A stretch of 64,000 bases of DNA. Origin: Bradyrhizobium archetypum. Its GTDB lineage: Bacteria > Pseudomonadota > Alphaproteobacteria > Rhizobiales > Xanthobacteraceae. The notes below the pieces were generated by a model. It was not told the origin of the DNA. It did not search any database and saw nothing but the letters and a program-made list of their open reading frames with translations. Location of the stretch: positions 62,001 through 126,000 of the forward strand of contig NZ_JAAVLW010000007.1 in assembly GCF_013114835.1 (NCBI RefSeq), in the 5' to 3' direction. The translations under genes were made by a program, and so were the position numbers. This document shows positions 23,802-31,864 of the stretch, one piece after another. The first letter of the stretch is position 1, and every line of letters begins with the position of its first letter.

Positions 23802-24236
23802 TCATCGCCGGTAGGCGAGGGCGATCAACGGCCCCACGACGGCGAATTGCAGGATCGTGAATGCGGTTTCGAGCAGCACATAATCCGGCACGGAAACCAT
23901 GACGTTCTTGGCTGCGACCGCCAGCGTGGTGAACGACCACGACAGCAGGCCTGCGCCAAGACCATACAGAAGCCCGTCCTTCAGGAAGGAGCCGCTGCCT
24001 TGTGCGAATACGCGGGGGAACAACCACGAGAAGATCGCGCCCTGGATGATCATCGAAGCCAGTCCGAAGGCGATCACCGGCTCATCGCGATAGATCTGGA
24101 GTGCGTGATATTTCTGCTCGAACAGGACGAGGTGCCAGACGTAAGCGATCGGAAAGGAGGGAAGCAGGTAGGCGGCAAAGCCAAGCCAAAAACTGCGGAG
24201 GCCGGTTGAACGGGCAACGTAAGATGCAGTCCGCAT
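23802..24236 (-). CDS. small integral membrane protein, unknown function
   Basis: A 144-residue protein with about four hydrophobic segments: FWLGFAAYLLPSFPIAYVWHLVLF, VIAFGLASMIIQGAIFSWLFP, LLYGLGAGLLSWSFTTLAVAA and VLLETAFTILQFAVVGPLIALAY. No family function is recognised. The start at 24236 is preceded by GGGAG. The open frame continues to 24293 but that would include the promoter, so the shorter start is preferred. First gene of the apparent three-gene operon with an HxlR regulator. Confidence 0.82.
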   Translation of the reverse strand: MRTASYVARSTGLRSFWLGFAAYLLPSFPIAYVWHLVLFEQKYHALQIYRDEPVIAFGLASMIIQGAIFSWLFPRVFAQGSGSFLKDGLLYGLGAGLLSWSFTTLAVAAKNVMVSVPDYVLLETAFTILQFAVVGPLIALAYRR

Positions 24237-24251
24237 CAGAAAACTCCCGTT

Positions 24252-24293
24252 TACTACAGTTTTTATAGTAGATAGTATAAAATCTGAAGTCAA
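24252..24293 (-). promoter_or_regulatory. promoter with HxlR-type operator
   Basis: On the - strand TTGACT (24293-24288), a 17-nt spacer and TACTAT (24270-24265) form a good sigma-70-type promoter ahead of the 24236 start. Overlapping it on the + strand are TACTA (24252-24256), TAGTA (24266-24270) and TAGTA (24273-24277). TACTA-N9-TAGTA is a dyad of the kind bound by DUF24/HxlR regulators (YodB-type boxes contain TACT and AGTA half-sites). Binding would block the -10. Confidence 0.7.
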
Positions 24294-24450
24294 GCATTCC
24301 TGTCGGTCGATCGCGCCTAATGATCGGAGCCCCGGAACCGGTTCTCCCGAATTCGGCTAACATGTCCGACCCGGGTCTTTGTGCCGATTTTGCCGTGACG
24401 ATTCGCTGCATTTGCGCTACCGAAAAGCTCACCTTTGGAGCCAGGATCAG

Positions 24451-25656
24451 ATGAGCCGCCGCGACCGAAAACCGCTAGCCAAGTCGCGCTCGCCGGGCGA
24501 CCGCCCGAAAGGCGCTACTCCTTTTCGCTCCAAGCAGCCCGGCGACCGGTTGCAGGGCAACCGTCCCGGTGGCAAGCCCGCGCGTTTTGCCGAACCGCGC
24601 CGGGAGAAAAAGCCTGCTTCCATGGTCGCGGGGCCCGAGAAGATCGAGGCCGAAGTGCCGTTGCCGATCAAGGTTCAGACCGTCGTCGTGACCGCCGACG
24701 AAAACAACATGCGCGTCGATCGCTTCCTCGAGGCGCGCTTTCCGGGCCTGTCGTTCTCCCACATCCAGCGCATCGTCCGGAAGGGCGAGCTGCGCGTCAA
24801 CGGCAAGCGGGCCGACAGCAAGGACAGGCTGGAAGAAGGCCAGAGCGTGCGCATTCCGCCGTTGCGGCTCGATGCGCCGAAAGGCACGGGGCAACTATCG
24901 GAGGCGGCCGCCAAGACGCTGCAGGCGCTGAGGGAGATGACGCTTTACGAAGATGCCGACGTCCTGGTGCTCAACAAGCCCGCGGGGCTTGCCGTGCAGG
25001 GCGGCTCCGGCATCACGCGCAACGTCGATTCCATGCTGGAAGTGATGCGCGACGCCAAGGGGCAGAAACCGCGGCTGGTGCACCGGTTGGATCGCGAGAC
25101 CTCGGGCTGCCTCTTGGTCGCCAAGACGCGCTTTGCCGCAACCGCACTGACCGGCTCGTTCCGCCACCGCTCGGCGCGAAAAATCTATTGGGCGCTGGTG
25201 GCCGGCGTGCCGAAGCCGAAGCAGGGCCGCATCTCGACCTATTTGGCCAAGGAGGAGAGCGAAGAAGACAGCATCATGCGGATCGCCAAGCATGGTGACG
25301 AGGGCGCCAGCCACGCGGTGACGTACTACGCCGTGGTCGAGACCTCCGCGCAGAAGCTCGCCTGGGTGTCACTGAAGCCGGTCACCGGGCGTACCCATCA
25401 ACTGCGCGCTCACATGGCGCATATCAACCACGCCATCATCGGCGATCCCAAATACTTCAACAAGGAGAACTGGGATCTGCCGGGCGGCCTGCAGAACCGG
25501 CTGCATCTGCTCGCGCGGCGGCTCGTGATCCCGCATCCACGCGGCGGCGTGATCGACGTGAGTGCGCCATTGCCGCCGCATATGCTGCAATCCTGGAATC
25601 TGCTTGGGCTTGAGTTCGACAGGTTCGACCCGATCGAGAATGCACCGGAGGAGTAG
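24451..25656 (+). CDS. RluC-like 23S rRNA pseudouridine synthase
   Basis: A 401-residue RluA/RluC-family enzyme. A basic N-terminal extension of about 80 residues precedes an S4 RNA-binding domain (MRVDRFLEARFPGLSFSHIQRIVRKGEL, about 90-150). The catalytic domain has LVLNKPAGLAVQGG and the HRLDRETSGCLLVAK motif with the catalytic Asp. GRTHQLRAHMAHI is also conserved. It probably modifies 23S rRNA in the manner of RluC (positions 955/2504/2580 in E. coli); the exact targets here are not known. Confidence 0.94.
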   Translation: MSRRDRKPLAKSRSPGDRPKGATPFRSKQPGDRLQGNRPGGKPARFAEPRREKKPASMVAGPEKIEAEVPLPIKVQTVVVTADENNMRVDRFLEARFPGLSFSHIQRIVRKGELRVNGKRADSKDRLEEGQSVRIPPLRLDAPKGTGQLSEAAAKTLQALREMTLYEDADVLVLNKPAGLAVQGGSGITRNVDSMLEVMRDAKGQKPRLVHRLDRETSGCLLVAKTRFAATALTGSFRHRSARKIYWALVAGVPKPKQGRISTYLAKEESEEDSIMRIAKHGDEGASHAVTYYAVVETSAQKLAWVSLKPVTGRTHQLRAHMAHINHAIIGDPKYFNKENWDLPGGLQNRLHLLARRLVIPHPRGGVIDVSAPLPPHMLQSWNLLGLEFDRFDPIENAPEE

Positions 25657-25762
25657 GGGTGGTGCGGCGTCTATAGCCTGCCGTGCAGCAATATCGATCA
25701 AAGCAGCGCCGTACAGTTGCTGTAGCTTGCGGCACGCAGTTGTCTTGTAAAAGGCTTTGCTC

Positions 25763-26983
25763 ATGACCCGCCATTGGCTCGGTGCCGCACTTCTCTCCTG
25801 TGTTCTTGCTGTCCCGCCGAGCGCGGTCGCGGAAGCCCAGACGCTGGTCCTCAAGGGAGGCAGCGTCTATGCCTCACCTGACGCAACGCCGATTTCCAAC
25901 GCCGTCATTGTAACCTCAGCCGGCCTCATCACGGCCGTTGGACGCGAAGGCGAGGTCCAGATTCCCTCCGATGCACAAGTCATCGATTGCACCGGCAAGA
26001 CCATCGTCGCCGGCTTCTGGAACAGCCACGTCCATTTCGCGGAAGGCGTGTGGAGAAATGCCGGCAGCGCGCCGGCGGCACCGCTGACCGAGCACATGCA
26101 GGCAATGCTGACACGCTGGGGCTTCACCACCGTCTGGGATCTTGGTTCGGACGGAAGAGATACTCTGGCGCTGCGCCGCCGGGTTAACGCCGGCGAGGTG
26201 CCAGGCCCGGATATTCATACGGCGGGCAACATCTTCCCCAGGGACGGCCATCCCGCCTACTTGCCCGCGGAGATAAAGCTGCCGGAAGCTTCCACGCCGG
26301 AAGAAGCCGCGCAACTGACGCGCATGTATATGGGCTTCGGTCTCGATGGCCTGAAACTGTTCACCGGCTCCTTCAAGGGCACCGGCAAGCCGGTCGTGAA
26401 CATGGATCCGGCCATCGCCAAGGCGGCGGTTGAGGTCGCCCATGCCGCAGGCAAGCCGGCATTCGCCCATCCGCAAAACATGGCGGGTGTGGAGGCCGTG
26501 ATCGCGGCCGGCGTGGATATCATGGCTCACACCGTGGCCGGGGAGCCGCCCTATTCGCCCGAGCAGCTTGCGCGATTCAAGCAGCAGGGCATTGCCCTGG
26601 TTCCGACGCTATCGTTGTTTGCAAAGCTTCCCGTTGCGCCCGAGATAGCGACGCGTCTCGTCGCCACGACTGTCGCTCAGGTCAAGGCGTTCTCCGACAA
26701 TGGCGGTCCGGTCCTGTTCGGCACCGATGTCGGCTTTACCAACCAGTATGACACCACGCTCGAATACGAACTGATGCGGCGGGCGCTGTCGGAACGGCAG
26801 GTGCTGGCCTCGCTGACGACGAATCCGGCGAAGTATTTCAAGTCGGCGAAGAAGGGGCGGATCGAGAAGGAATTCGACGCCGATCTCGTGGTGCTCGACG
26901 GCGATCCGCTCGCCGATGTCACCAACCTCGCCAAAGTGGCGTACACGATCCGCGCCGGAAAGCTGATCTATCAAAAGCAGTGA
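25763..26983 (+). CDS. secreted amidohydrolase
   Basis: A 406-residue metal-dependent hydrolase of the imidazolonepropionase-like amidohydrolase type. Residues 1-26 are a signal peptide (SAVAEAQ). Metal-ligand motifs: FWNSHVHFAE (HxH), later histidines in AFAHPQN and IMAHTVAGE, and the aspartate in LFGTDVGF. The C-terminal part (ADLVVLDGDPLADVTNLAKV) closes the composite beta-sandwich. Substrate unknown, perhaps a peptide or lactam in the periplasm. ATG 25763 is preferred over an in-frame TTG two codons earlier. Confidence 0.92.
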   Translation: MTRHWLGAALLSCVLAVPPSAVAEAQTLVLKGGSVYASPDATPISNAVIVTSAGLITAVGREGEVQIPSDAQVIDCTGKTIVAGFWNSHVHFAEGVWRNAGSAPAAPLTEHMQAMLTRWGFTTVWDLGSDGRDTLALRRRVNAGEVPGPDIHTAGNIFPRDGHPAYLPAEIKLPEASTPEEAAQLTRMYMGFGLDGLKLFTGSFKGTGKPVVNMDPAIAKAAVEVAHAAGKPAFAHPQNMAGVEAVIAAGVDIMAHTVAGEPPYSPEQLARFKQQGIALVPTLSLFAKLPVAPEIATRLVATTVAQVKAFSDNGGPVLFGTDVGFTNQYDTTLEYELMRRALSERQVLASLTTNPAKYFKSAKKGRIEKEFDADLVVLDGDPLADVTNLAKVAYTIRAGKLIYQKQ

Positions 26984-27140
26984 GGAGAGATGGATTCCAG
27001 GCTCGCGTTACGCGCGCCTCGAAATGACGGCGAATGGAACCGAGGCGGCGACGCGTTGCCGTAACCTGCTCATCAGCTTTATTTGCACCTGCCGATATCG
27101 TATTGTCAGGCCTAGATAATCACCGACTGCCGGAAACCTT

Positions 27141-27932
27141 ATGCGCGAACTATTCGATGACGTCGCCGGACATTCGCCGCTTGACCCGCAGGAGGCGGTG
27201 CGCCGCGCCACCCGCGCGCCCCAGCGCAAGCGCTTCTACAAGGAGGCTGGCGTCGCGCCGGCCGATGGCGGGTTCTCCGTGACGCTGGACGGCAAGCCGA
27301 TCCGCACGCCTTCCGGCCGCCCGGTCGTCGCGCCGACCAGCGCCATTGCCGAGCAGATCGCCGCTGAATGGAACGCGCAAGCCGAGACGATCGATCCCCT
27401 GACGATGCCGCTGACGCGCTTTGCCAATTCGGTGGGTGAAGTCGTCGACCGCGTCGATGCGGTGGCCGATGATGTCGAAAAATATCTCGGCTCTGATCTG
27501 CTGTTCTACCGCGCCGGCCATCCCGAGGCGCTGGTCGCCCGCGAGGCCGCGTATTGGGATCCGGTACTGGCCTGGGCTGCCAGCGAACTGGGCGCCCATT
27601 TCATCCTGTCCGAGGGAATCGTGCATGTGACCCAGCCGGAGCAGGCGATCAAAGCCGCCCGTCGCGTGTTTCCGGCGGATCCCTGGTCCCTGGCGGCGCT
27701 GCATGTGGTGACGACGGTGACAGGCTCCGCGCTATTGGCATTGGCGTTGCTGCGCGGCGCCCTCGATTCCGACGAGGTTTGGGCGGCGGCCCATGTCGAC
27801 GATGACTGGAACGTTGAGAAATGGGGCGTCGACGAGGAGGTCGCGGCCCGCCGCGCAGCCCGATTCATCGATTTCCGGGCCGCGGTGACGATTTTGGATG
27901 CCCTGAAGCCCCAAACGCCCGCTGCCGGTTAA
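27141..27932 (+). CDS. ATP12 family F1-ATPase assembly chaperone
   Basis: A 263-residue protein of the ATP12 family, which in mitochondria escorts the F1 alpha subunit; alphaproteobacteria keep a homologue. Signatures include KRFYKEAGV, FSVTLDGKPIRTPSGRPVV, PLTRFANSVGEVVDRVD and DLLFYRAGHPEALVARE, with SLAALHVVTTVTGSALLALAL near the C-terminus. It stands alone here, 157 nt after the amidohydrolase, and the FliK-like gene follows after 54 nt. Confidence 0.94.
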   Translation: MRELFDDVAGHSPLDPQEAVRRATRAPQRKRFYKEAGVAPADGGFSVTLDGKPIRTPSGRPVVAPTSAIAEQIAAEWNAQAETIDPLTMPLTRFANSVGEVVDRVDAVADDVEKYLGSDLLFYRAGHPEALVAREAAYWDPVLAWAASELGAHFILSEGIVHVTQPEQAIKAARRVFPADPWSLAALHVVTTVTGSALLALALLRGALDSDEVWAAAHVDDDWNVEKWGVDEEVAARRAARFIDFRAAVTILDALKPQTPAAG

Positions 27933-27986
27933 GGAGAGGTTTACGGCGCTAGGGTAGCCTTCGCACCTTGGCCGAGACCTCAACCT

Positions 27987-29564
27987 ATGGCGATTTCGAT
28001 CAATGCCGTTCTGCCGGTGCTACCAGTCCAAGAGGCTGGCGGCACTGCGCCCGAGCTGGTGCTGCAGCCGGGAAGCGTGGTCAATGCCCAGGTTCTGAAA
28101 GTGCTGTCCGCCGATCTCGTGCGGATTGCAATCGCCAGCCTCTCGATCGACGTGGCCACGGAAATTCCGCTGCAACAGGGCCAGAACCTGCAGCTTGCAG
28201 TATCGCAGACCAAGGATGGTATCCGCCTCGCCGTGGTCGAGCAGGGTGGCACCGCGGCCGACGCCGTTATCCTGTCACCCGATGCGCTGGCCGATGCCGC
28301 CGTCGGTCGTCCGACCATCATCTCGCCGAAGAACCTGCTGACGCCGCTGGAGCGCGCCGCCGTCTCCGCAGCCGCCCAAGCAGCAGCGGGCGAACAGGAC
28401 AGCCTGGCGCCGTTGTTTGCCAATCTCGACGCCGCGGTCTCCTCCGGCAATCTGCCGCCGAAACTGCAAGAGGCGATCGCGCAGGTGCTGGCGCAACAGA
28501 CCAGTCTCGACCAGAACCTCGACGGCGCCGACATCAGGATGGCGTTTCAGAAGTCCGGAATCTTCCTCGAGGCGTCGCTCGCGTCGGGTTCGGTGCCGCC
28601 GAACGGCGTTCCCGATCTGAAGGCGGCACTGATCGTGCTGCGCCAGACGCTGCAGTCGGCACTGGGTCTCAATTCGGCAACTGCGCCGGCGACGCCAGCC
28701 GGGGCGCAACACAGCGCGTCGCCACCGGCCGCCACGACGAACCCTGCGCCGCCTTTGTCGCCCAACCTCGACGGTCAGGAGACGTTGCTGCCGCAAACGC
28801 GATTGCCCTCCGCAGGCAATCTCGCGCTATCGACCCAGGCCCGAAGCTCGCTTGTAGCTCCGGGCGCCGAAGCTTCCCCCGGCGCGACGCTGAACCTGCT
28901 GCAGGAAGCGCTGCATCAACTGGGTGTACCGGCACGGGCAACGGCCGCTGTGCTGCGAGATGTGGGCGGCGAGGCGACCCTCCACACCAACACGCCACCG
29001 CCGCCGGTCCGCGGCGCGCTGCCGTCCGCACAGCCAATCGCCGCGCCGACGCTTCAGCCACAGGCGCCGCTCGAGGCGACCGCGCATCATCTGCTCGACG
29101 ATACCGATGCCGCGATTGCGCGGCAGACGCTGCTGCAGGTGGCCTCCTTACCTGACCGTATGGATACGTCGGCGAAAACCGACGCGACGGCGCCGCGATG
29201 GCATTTCGAAATTCCCTTTGCAACGCCGCAGGGCACGGCGATGGCGCAATTCGAGATCTCGCGCGACGGCGGCCACGAAGAGGTCGAGGCGGCAAAGCGG
29301 GTGTGGCGGGCGCGGTTTTCGCTCGACGTCGAGCCGGCCGGTCCGGTTCACGCACTCATATCGCTCTCCGGCGACAAGACCTCGGTGCGGATCTGGGCAG
29401 AGCGCCCCGCGACGGCCGAGCAGTTGCGCGCCGGCACGTCGCAGCTTACCCAGGCGCTCAGCCGCGCCGAATTGCAGCCCGGCGATATCGTGATCCGCGA
29501 CGGCGCCCCGCCGCAGGCCGCGCCCGCCGCCCGCGCCGGGCATTTCCTGGACCGTGCCCTATGA
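27987..29564 (+). CDS. flagellar hook-length control protein FliK-like
   Basis: A 525-residue protein. The N-terminal and middle parts are Ala/Pro/Gln-rich and low complexity, as in FliK ruler proteins. The C-terminal domain (about 395-515: WHFEIPFATPQGTAMAQFEI, VWRARFSLDVEPAGPVHALISL, VRIWAERPATAEQLRAG) resembles the FliK hook-length-control C-terminal domain that interacts with FlhB. The stop overlaps the next gene, an FlhB C-terminal-domain protein, by 4 nt (ATGA), strengthening the assignment. No other flagellar genes are in the window. It may be a paralogue rather than the main FliK. Confidence 0.8.
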   Translation: MAISINAVLPVLPVQEAGGTAPELVLQPGSVVNAQVLKVLSADLVRIAIASLSIDVATEIPLQQGQNLQLAVSQTKDGIRLAVVEQGGTAADAVILSPDALADAAVGRPTIISPKNLLTPLERAAVSAAAQAAAGEQDSLAPLFANLDAAVSSGNLPPKLQEAIAQVLAQQTSLDQNLDGADIRMAFQKSGIFLEASLASGSVPPNGVPDLKAALIVLRQTLQSALGLNSATAPATPAGAQHSASPPAATTNPAPPLSPNLDGQETLLPQTRLPSAGNLALSTQARSSLVAPGAEASPGATLNLLQEALHQLGVPARATAAVLRDVGGEATLHTNTPPPPVRGALPSAQPIAAPTLQPQAPLEATAHHLLDDTDAAIARQTLLQVASLPDRMDTSAKTDATAPRWHFEIPFATPQGTAMAQFEISRDGGHEEVEAAKRVWRARFSLDVEPAGPVHALISLSGDKTSVRIWAERPATAEQLRAGTSQLTQALSRAELQPGDIVIRDGAPPQAAPAARAGHFLDRAL

Positions 29565-29827
29565 GCGTCGACACCAGGAGCAAGCTCGCGGTCGCGCTGC
29601 ACTATGACAAGACCGGCGCGCCGCGCGTCGTCGCCAAGGGCAAGGGTACAATCGGTGCCAGGATCGTCGAGCTCGCCAGGGCCCACGACATTCCGATCGA
29701 GGAGAACGAAGTGCTGGCGGGCGCGTTGTCCCATGTCGAAATCGGCGACGAAATTCCGCCGGAGCTCTATAAGGCGGTCGCCGAAGTGCTGATCTTCGTG
29801 CTGCGGTTGTCGGGACGGATCCGCTAG
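29561..29827 (+). CDS. stand-alone FlhB C-terminal-domain protein
   Basis: An 88-residue protein equal to the cytoplasmic switch domain of the FlhB/YscU family: KLAVALHYDKTGAPRVVAKGKGTIGARIVELAR, IPIEENEVLAGALSHVEIGDEIPPELYKAVAEVLIF. It lacks the membrane part and the NPTH autocleavage site, so it corresponds to the FhlB-type fragment that can stand in for FlhB-CC. It starts within the FliK-like stop codon. Likely role: partner of the FliK-like protein in export switching (inference from pairing). Confidence 0.9.
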   Translation: MSVDTRSKLAVALHYDKTGAPRVVAKGKGTIGARIVELARAHDIPIEENEVLAGALSHVEIGDEIPPELYKAVAEVLIFVLRLSGRIR

Positions 29828-29908
29828 CCCGGTTGCTTCTGTGTCATAGTTTTTCCACGATGCCATCCGCATCGTTTTCCGCATTCCTCAACCAGCCCGG
29901 ATGCTCTC

Positions 29909-30727
29909 GTGATCAGTCGTCGTCATGCACTCGGTCTCATTGCCGCGATCCCGTTGGTACCCGCGCGTGCCCTTGCCAACGTCTCCTATCAGCGCAGCGA
30001 GTTTCGCGACGATCTTTCCAAGCGGTTTTTCGATCTCGGCACCGTCGGCACCTTCGTGGCCTACAAGGTCGACGACTACCTGATCATCGCCAGCGACAAA
30101 GTTCGCTCGGGCGAGGGCAGGCTGCCGGCCTCGACCTTCAAGATTCCGAACTCGGTCATCGCGCTCGAGACCGGCGTGGTCGAGGACCCCGACAAGGACG
30201 TCTTCAAGTGGGACGGCGTTACGCGCAGCATCGAGGCCTGGAACAAGGACCACACGCTGCGTTCGGCGATCGCAGCATCAGCGGTGCCGGTCTATCAGGA
30301 AATCGCGCGGCGCATCGGGCCGGAGCGGATGCAGAAATATCTCGAGCTGTTCGAGTACGGCAACCGCGACATCGGCGGCGGCATCGATCAGTTCTGGCTG
30401 ACGGGCGCCTTGCGCATCGATCCGATTCAGCAGATCGATTTCCTCGACCGGCTGCGGCGCGGCGTGCTGCCAGTATCCAAGCGCAGCCAGGAATTGACGC
30501 GCGACATCCTTCCCGTGACCAAAGTCGGCGACGCTACCATCCGCGCGAAGAGCGGGCTGTTGGGCGCCGAGCAAGGCAAGCCGTCACTGGGCTGGATGGT
30601 CGGCTGGGCCGAGAAGGGCAGCCAGCAGACCGTCTTCGCCATGAACATGGACTGCAAGAATCAAGACCAGATCGCTGCACGCATGACGGTCGTGCAGCAA
30701 TGCCTCGCCGATATCGTGGCGATCTAA
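29909..30727 (+). CDS. class D (OXA-type) beta-lactamase
   Basis: A 272-residue serine beta-lactamase or related penicillin-binding enzyme. All class D motifs are present: S75-T-F-K78 (ASTFKIPNS), S124-A-V126, Y150-G-N152, W163 (QFWL) and K214-S-G216. K78 is the lysine that is carboxylated in OXA enzymes. The N-terminus ISRRHALGLIAAIPLVPARALA is an export signal with a twin-arginine. The start is GTG 29909. No transposon or integron is seen, so it looks like an intrinsic chromosomal gene. Whether it confers resistance is not known. Confidence 0.94.
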   Translation: MISRRHALGLIAAIPLVPARALANVSYQRSEFRDDLSKRFFDLGTVGTFVAYKVDDYLIIASDKVRSGEGRLPASTFKIPNSVIALETGVVEDPDKDVFKWDGVTRSIEAWNKDHTLRSAIAASAVPVYQEIARRIGPERMQKYLELFEYGNRDIGGGIDQFWLTGALRIDPIQQIDFLDRLRRGVLPVSKRSQELTRDILPVTKVGDATIRAKSGLLGAEQGKPSLGWMVGWAEKGSQQTVFAMNMDCKNQDQIAARMTVVQQCLADIVAI

Positions 30728-30738
30728 CTAACCTGTGC

Positions 30739-31227
30739 CTAGCGCCGGTTTAGCGCCAGCGAGACTGCCGTGATGTTGGCGCCCTGGGGCTGGATCGACA
30801 CCGTCTGCTTGCCGCCACGGGTCGTCAGCGACAGATGGGCCGAAAAGTTGTCGCCTCTGGCCGCAGCCTCGACATGATCGCCGGTGGCGCGTCCGGAAAG
30901 CGTGCCGGAAGCGTTGCGGCTGGCCTCGCTCCACGAGCCCGAAATCGCGCCGCCCCGGTATTGGACCTCGCTTGAAAGGTCGAAATTGTAGCTCGGGCTC
31001 GCGCACCTCAGGTTGAGCCGGAGCTGTTCGCCGCTTCCGGCAACGTCATATGATGCGCGGCAGCGCAATTGCTCCTGTTGTCCGTCACTGGTGCTGAGCA
31101 CGCCGCCGCCGGACCACGTGCCAGCCATGGCGATGAAGGGCGAGGCGGGTGCGGCCAGCGCCGCGCCGGCGGGCAGGCTGAGCGATGCCAGCAGCAATGC
31201 CGTTCGGCTGAGATTAGATCTGGACAT
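30739..31227 (-). CDS. secreted protein of unknown function
   Basis: A 162-residue protein with a signal peptide (about 1-25, ASLSLPAGAALAAP). The mature part begins FIAMAGTWSGGGVLSTSDGQQEQLRC and has alternating strands with a cysteine pair (LRCRASY and LNLRCASPS), suggesting a small beta-barrel or lipocalin-like domain. It is convergent with the beta-lactamase gene, with only 11 nt between the two stop codons. No family function is recognised. Confidence 0.8.
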   Translation of the reverse strand: MSRSNLSRTALLLASLSLPAGAALAAPASPFIAMAGTWSGGGVLSTSDGQQEQLRCRASYDVAGSGEQLRLNLRCASPSYNFDLSSEVQYRGGAISGSWSEASRNASGTLSGRATGDHVEAAARGDNFSAHLSLTTRGGKQTVSIQPQGANITAVSLALNRR

Positions 31228-31320
31228 GTTGATGTCTCCATTTCGGTATGGCCATCAACGCCAAAGTCGCAAACGGGTTCAGGTTACAGCGCCGCCCGGC
31301 ATCAAGCTGCAGATCGGCTG

Positions 31321-31728
31321 TCAATTCGAAGGCTTGCCGATCCGGCCCATATGGGTGAAGCCGAAGCCGGTTGTATATTTCAGGCCGTAGGCGAGCGCGC
31401 GATCGAAACCGATATGGGCCAGCCAGATCATCGCGATCGAGAGAACGAGCGGCGAGGCGGTAGCAAACCCGGTGGTCATCATCGCCATCGGCGCGAGGTA
31501 GCTGTGGGCCGCGTTGTAGATCATGGCACCGAACCGCGGCCCGCTCAGATAGGCGGCAAAGCTCAAGTCCGGCACGAAGAAGAGCAGCGCATACACCCAC
31601 CAGTCGCCGTCCCAGATATAATAGAGCAGCGTCATCCCGATAAAGAGCGCTAATCCTTCCAGCCGCAGCACCGTTCGCACACCCCCTGTCACGGCGCCCG
31701 AGGTGTCGGCGCTTGCGATATCGGTCAT
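31321..31728 (-). CDS. DUF4260 membrane protein
   Basis: A 135-residue protein with three to four hydrophobic segments; VLRLEGLALFIGMTLLYY, WWVYALLFFVPDLSFAAYL, AAHSYLAPMAM and LAHIGFDRALAYGLKYTTGFGFTHMGRIG match the DUF4260 pattern. Role unknown. The start at 31728 (MTDIASAD) is chosen over a Met 21 codons upstream because it gives the usual length. Confidence 0.87.
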   Translation of the reverse strand: MTDIASADTSGAVTGGVRTVLRLEGLALFIGMTLLYYIWDGDWWVYALLFFVPDLSFAAYLSGPRFGAMIYNAAHSYLAPMAMMTTGFATASPLVLSIAMIWLAHIGFDRALAYGLKYTTGFGFTHMGRIGKPSN

Positions 31729-31864
31729 TCTGCTCCCCACAGTCAGGATGCGCATATAGGGCGCGCCCGACGGTGGTACCAGAGGCCGCAAGGGGTGTTT
31801 CCTGTCCGGAAAAGGTCGTGTTAGAACGCCTTCAAATCGTTACCCAAAGACGGGCGGGAGCAGC

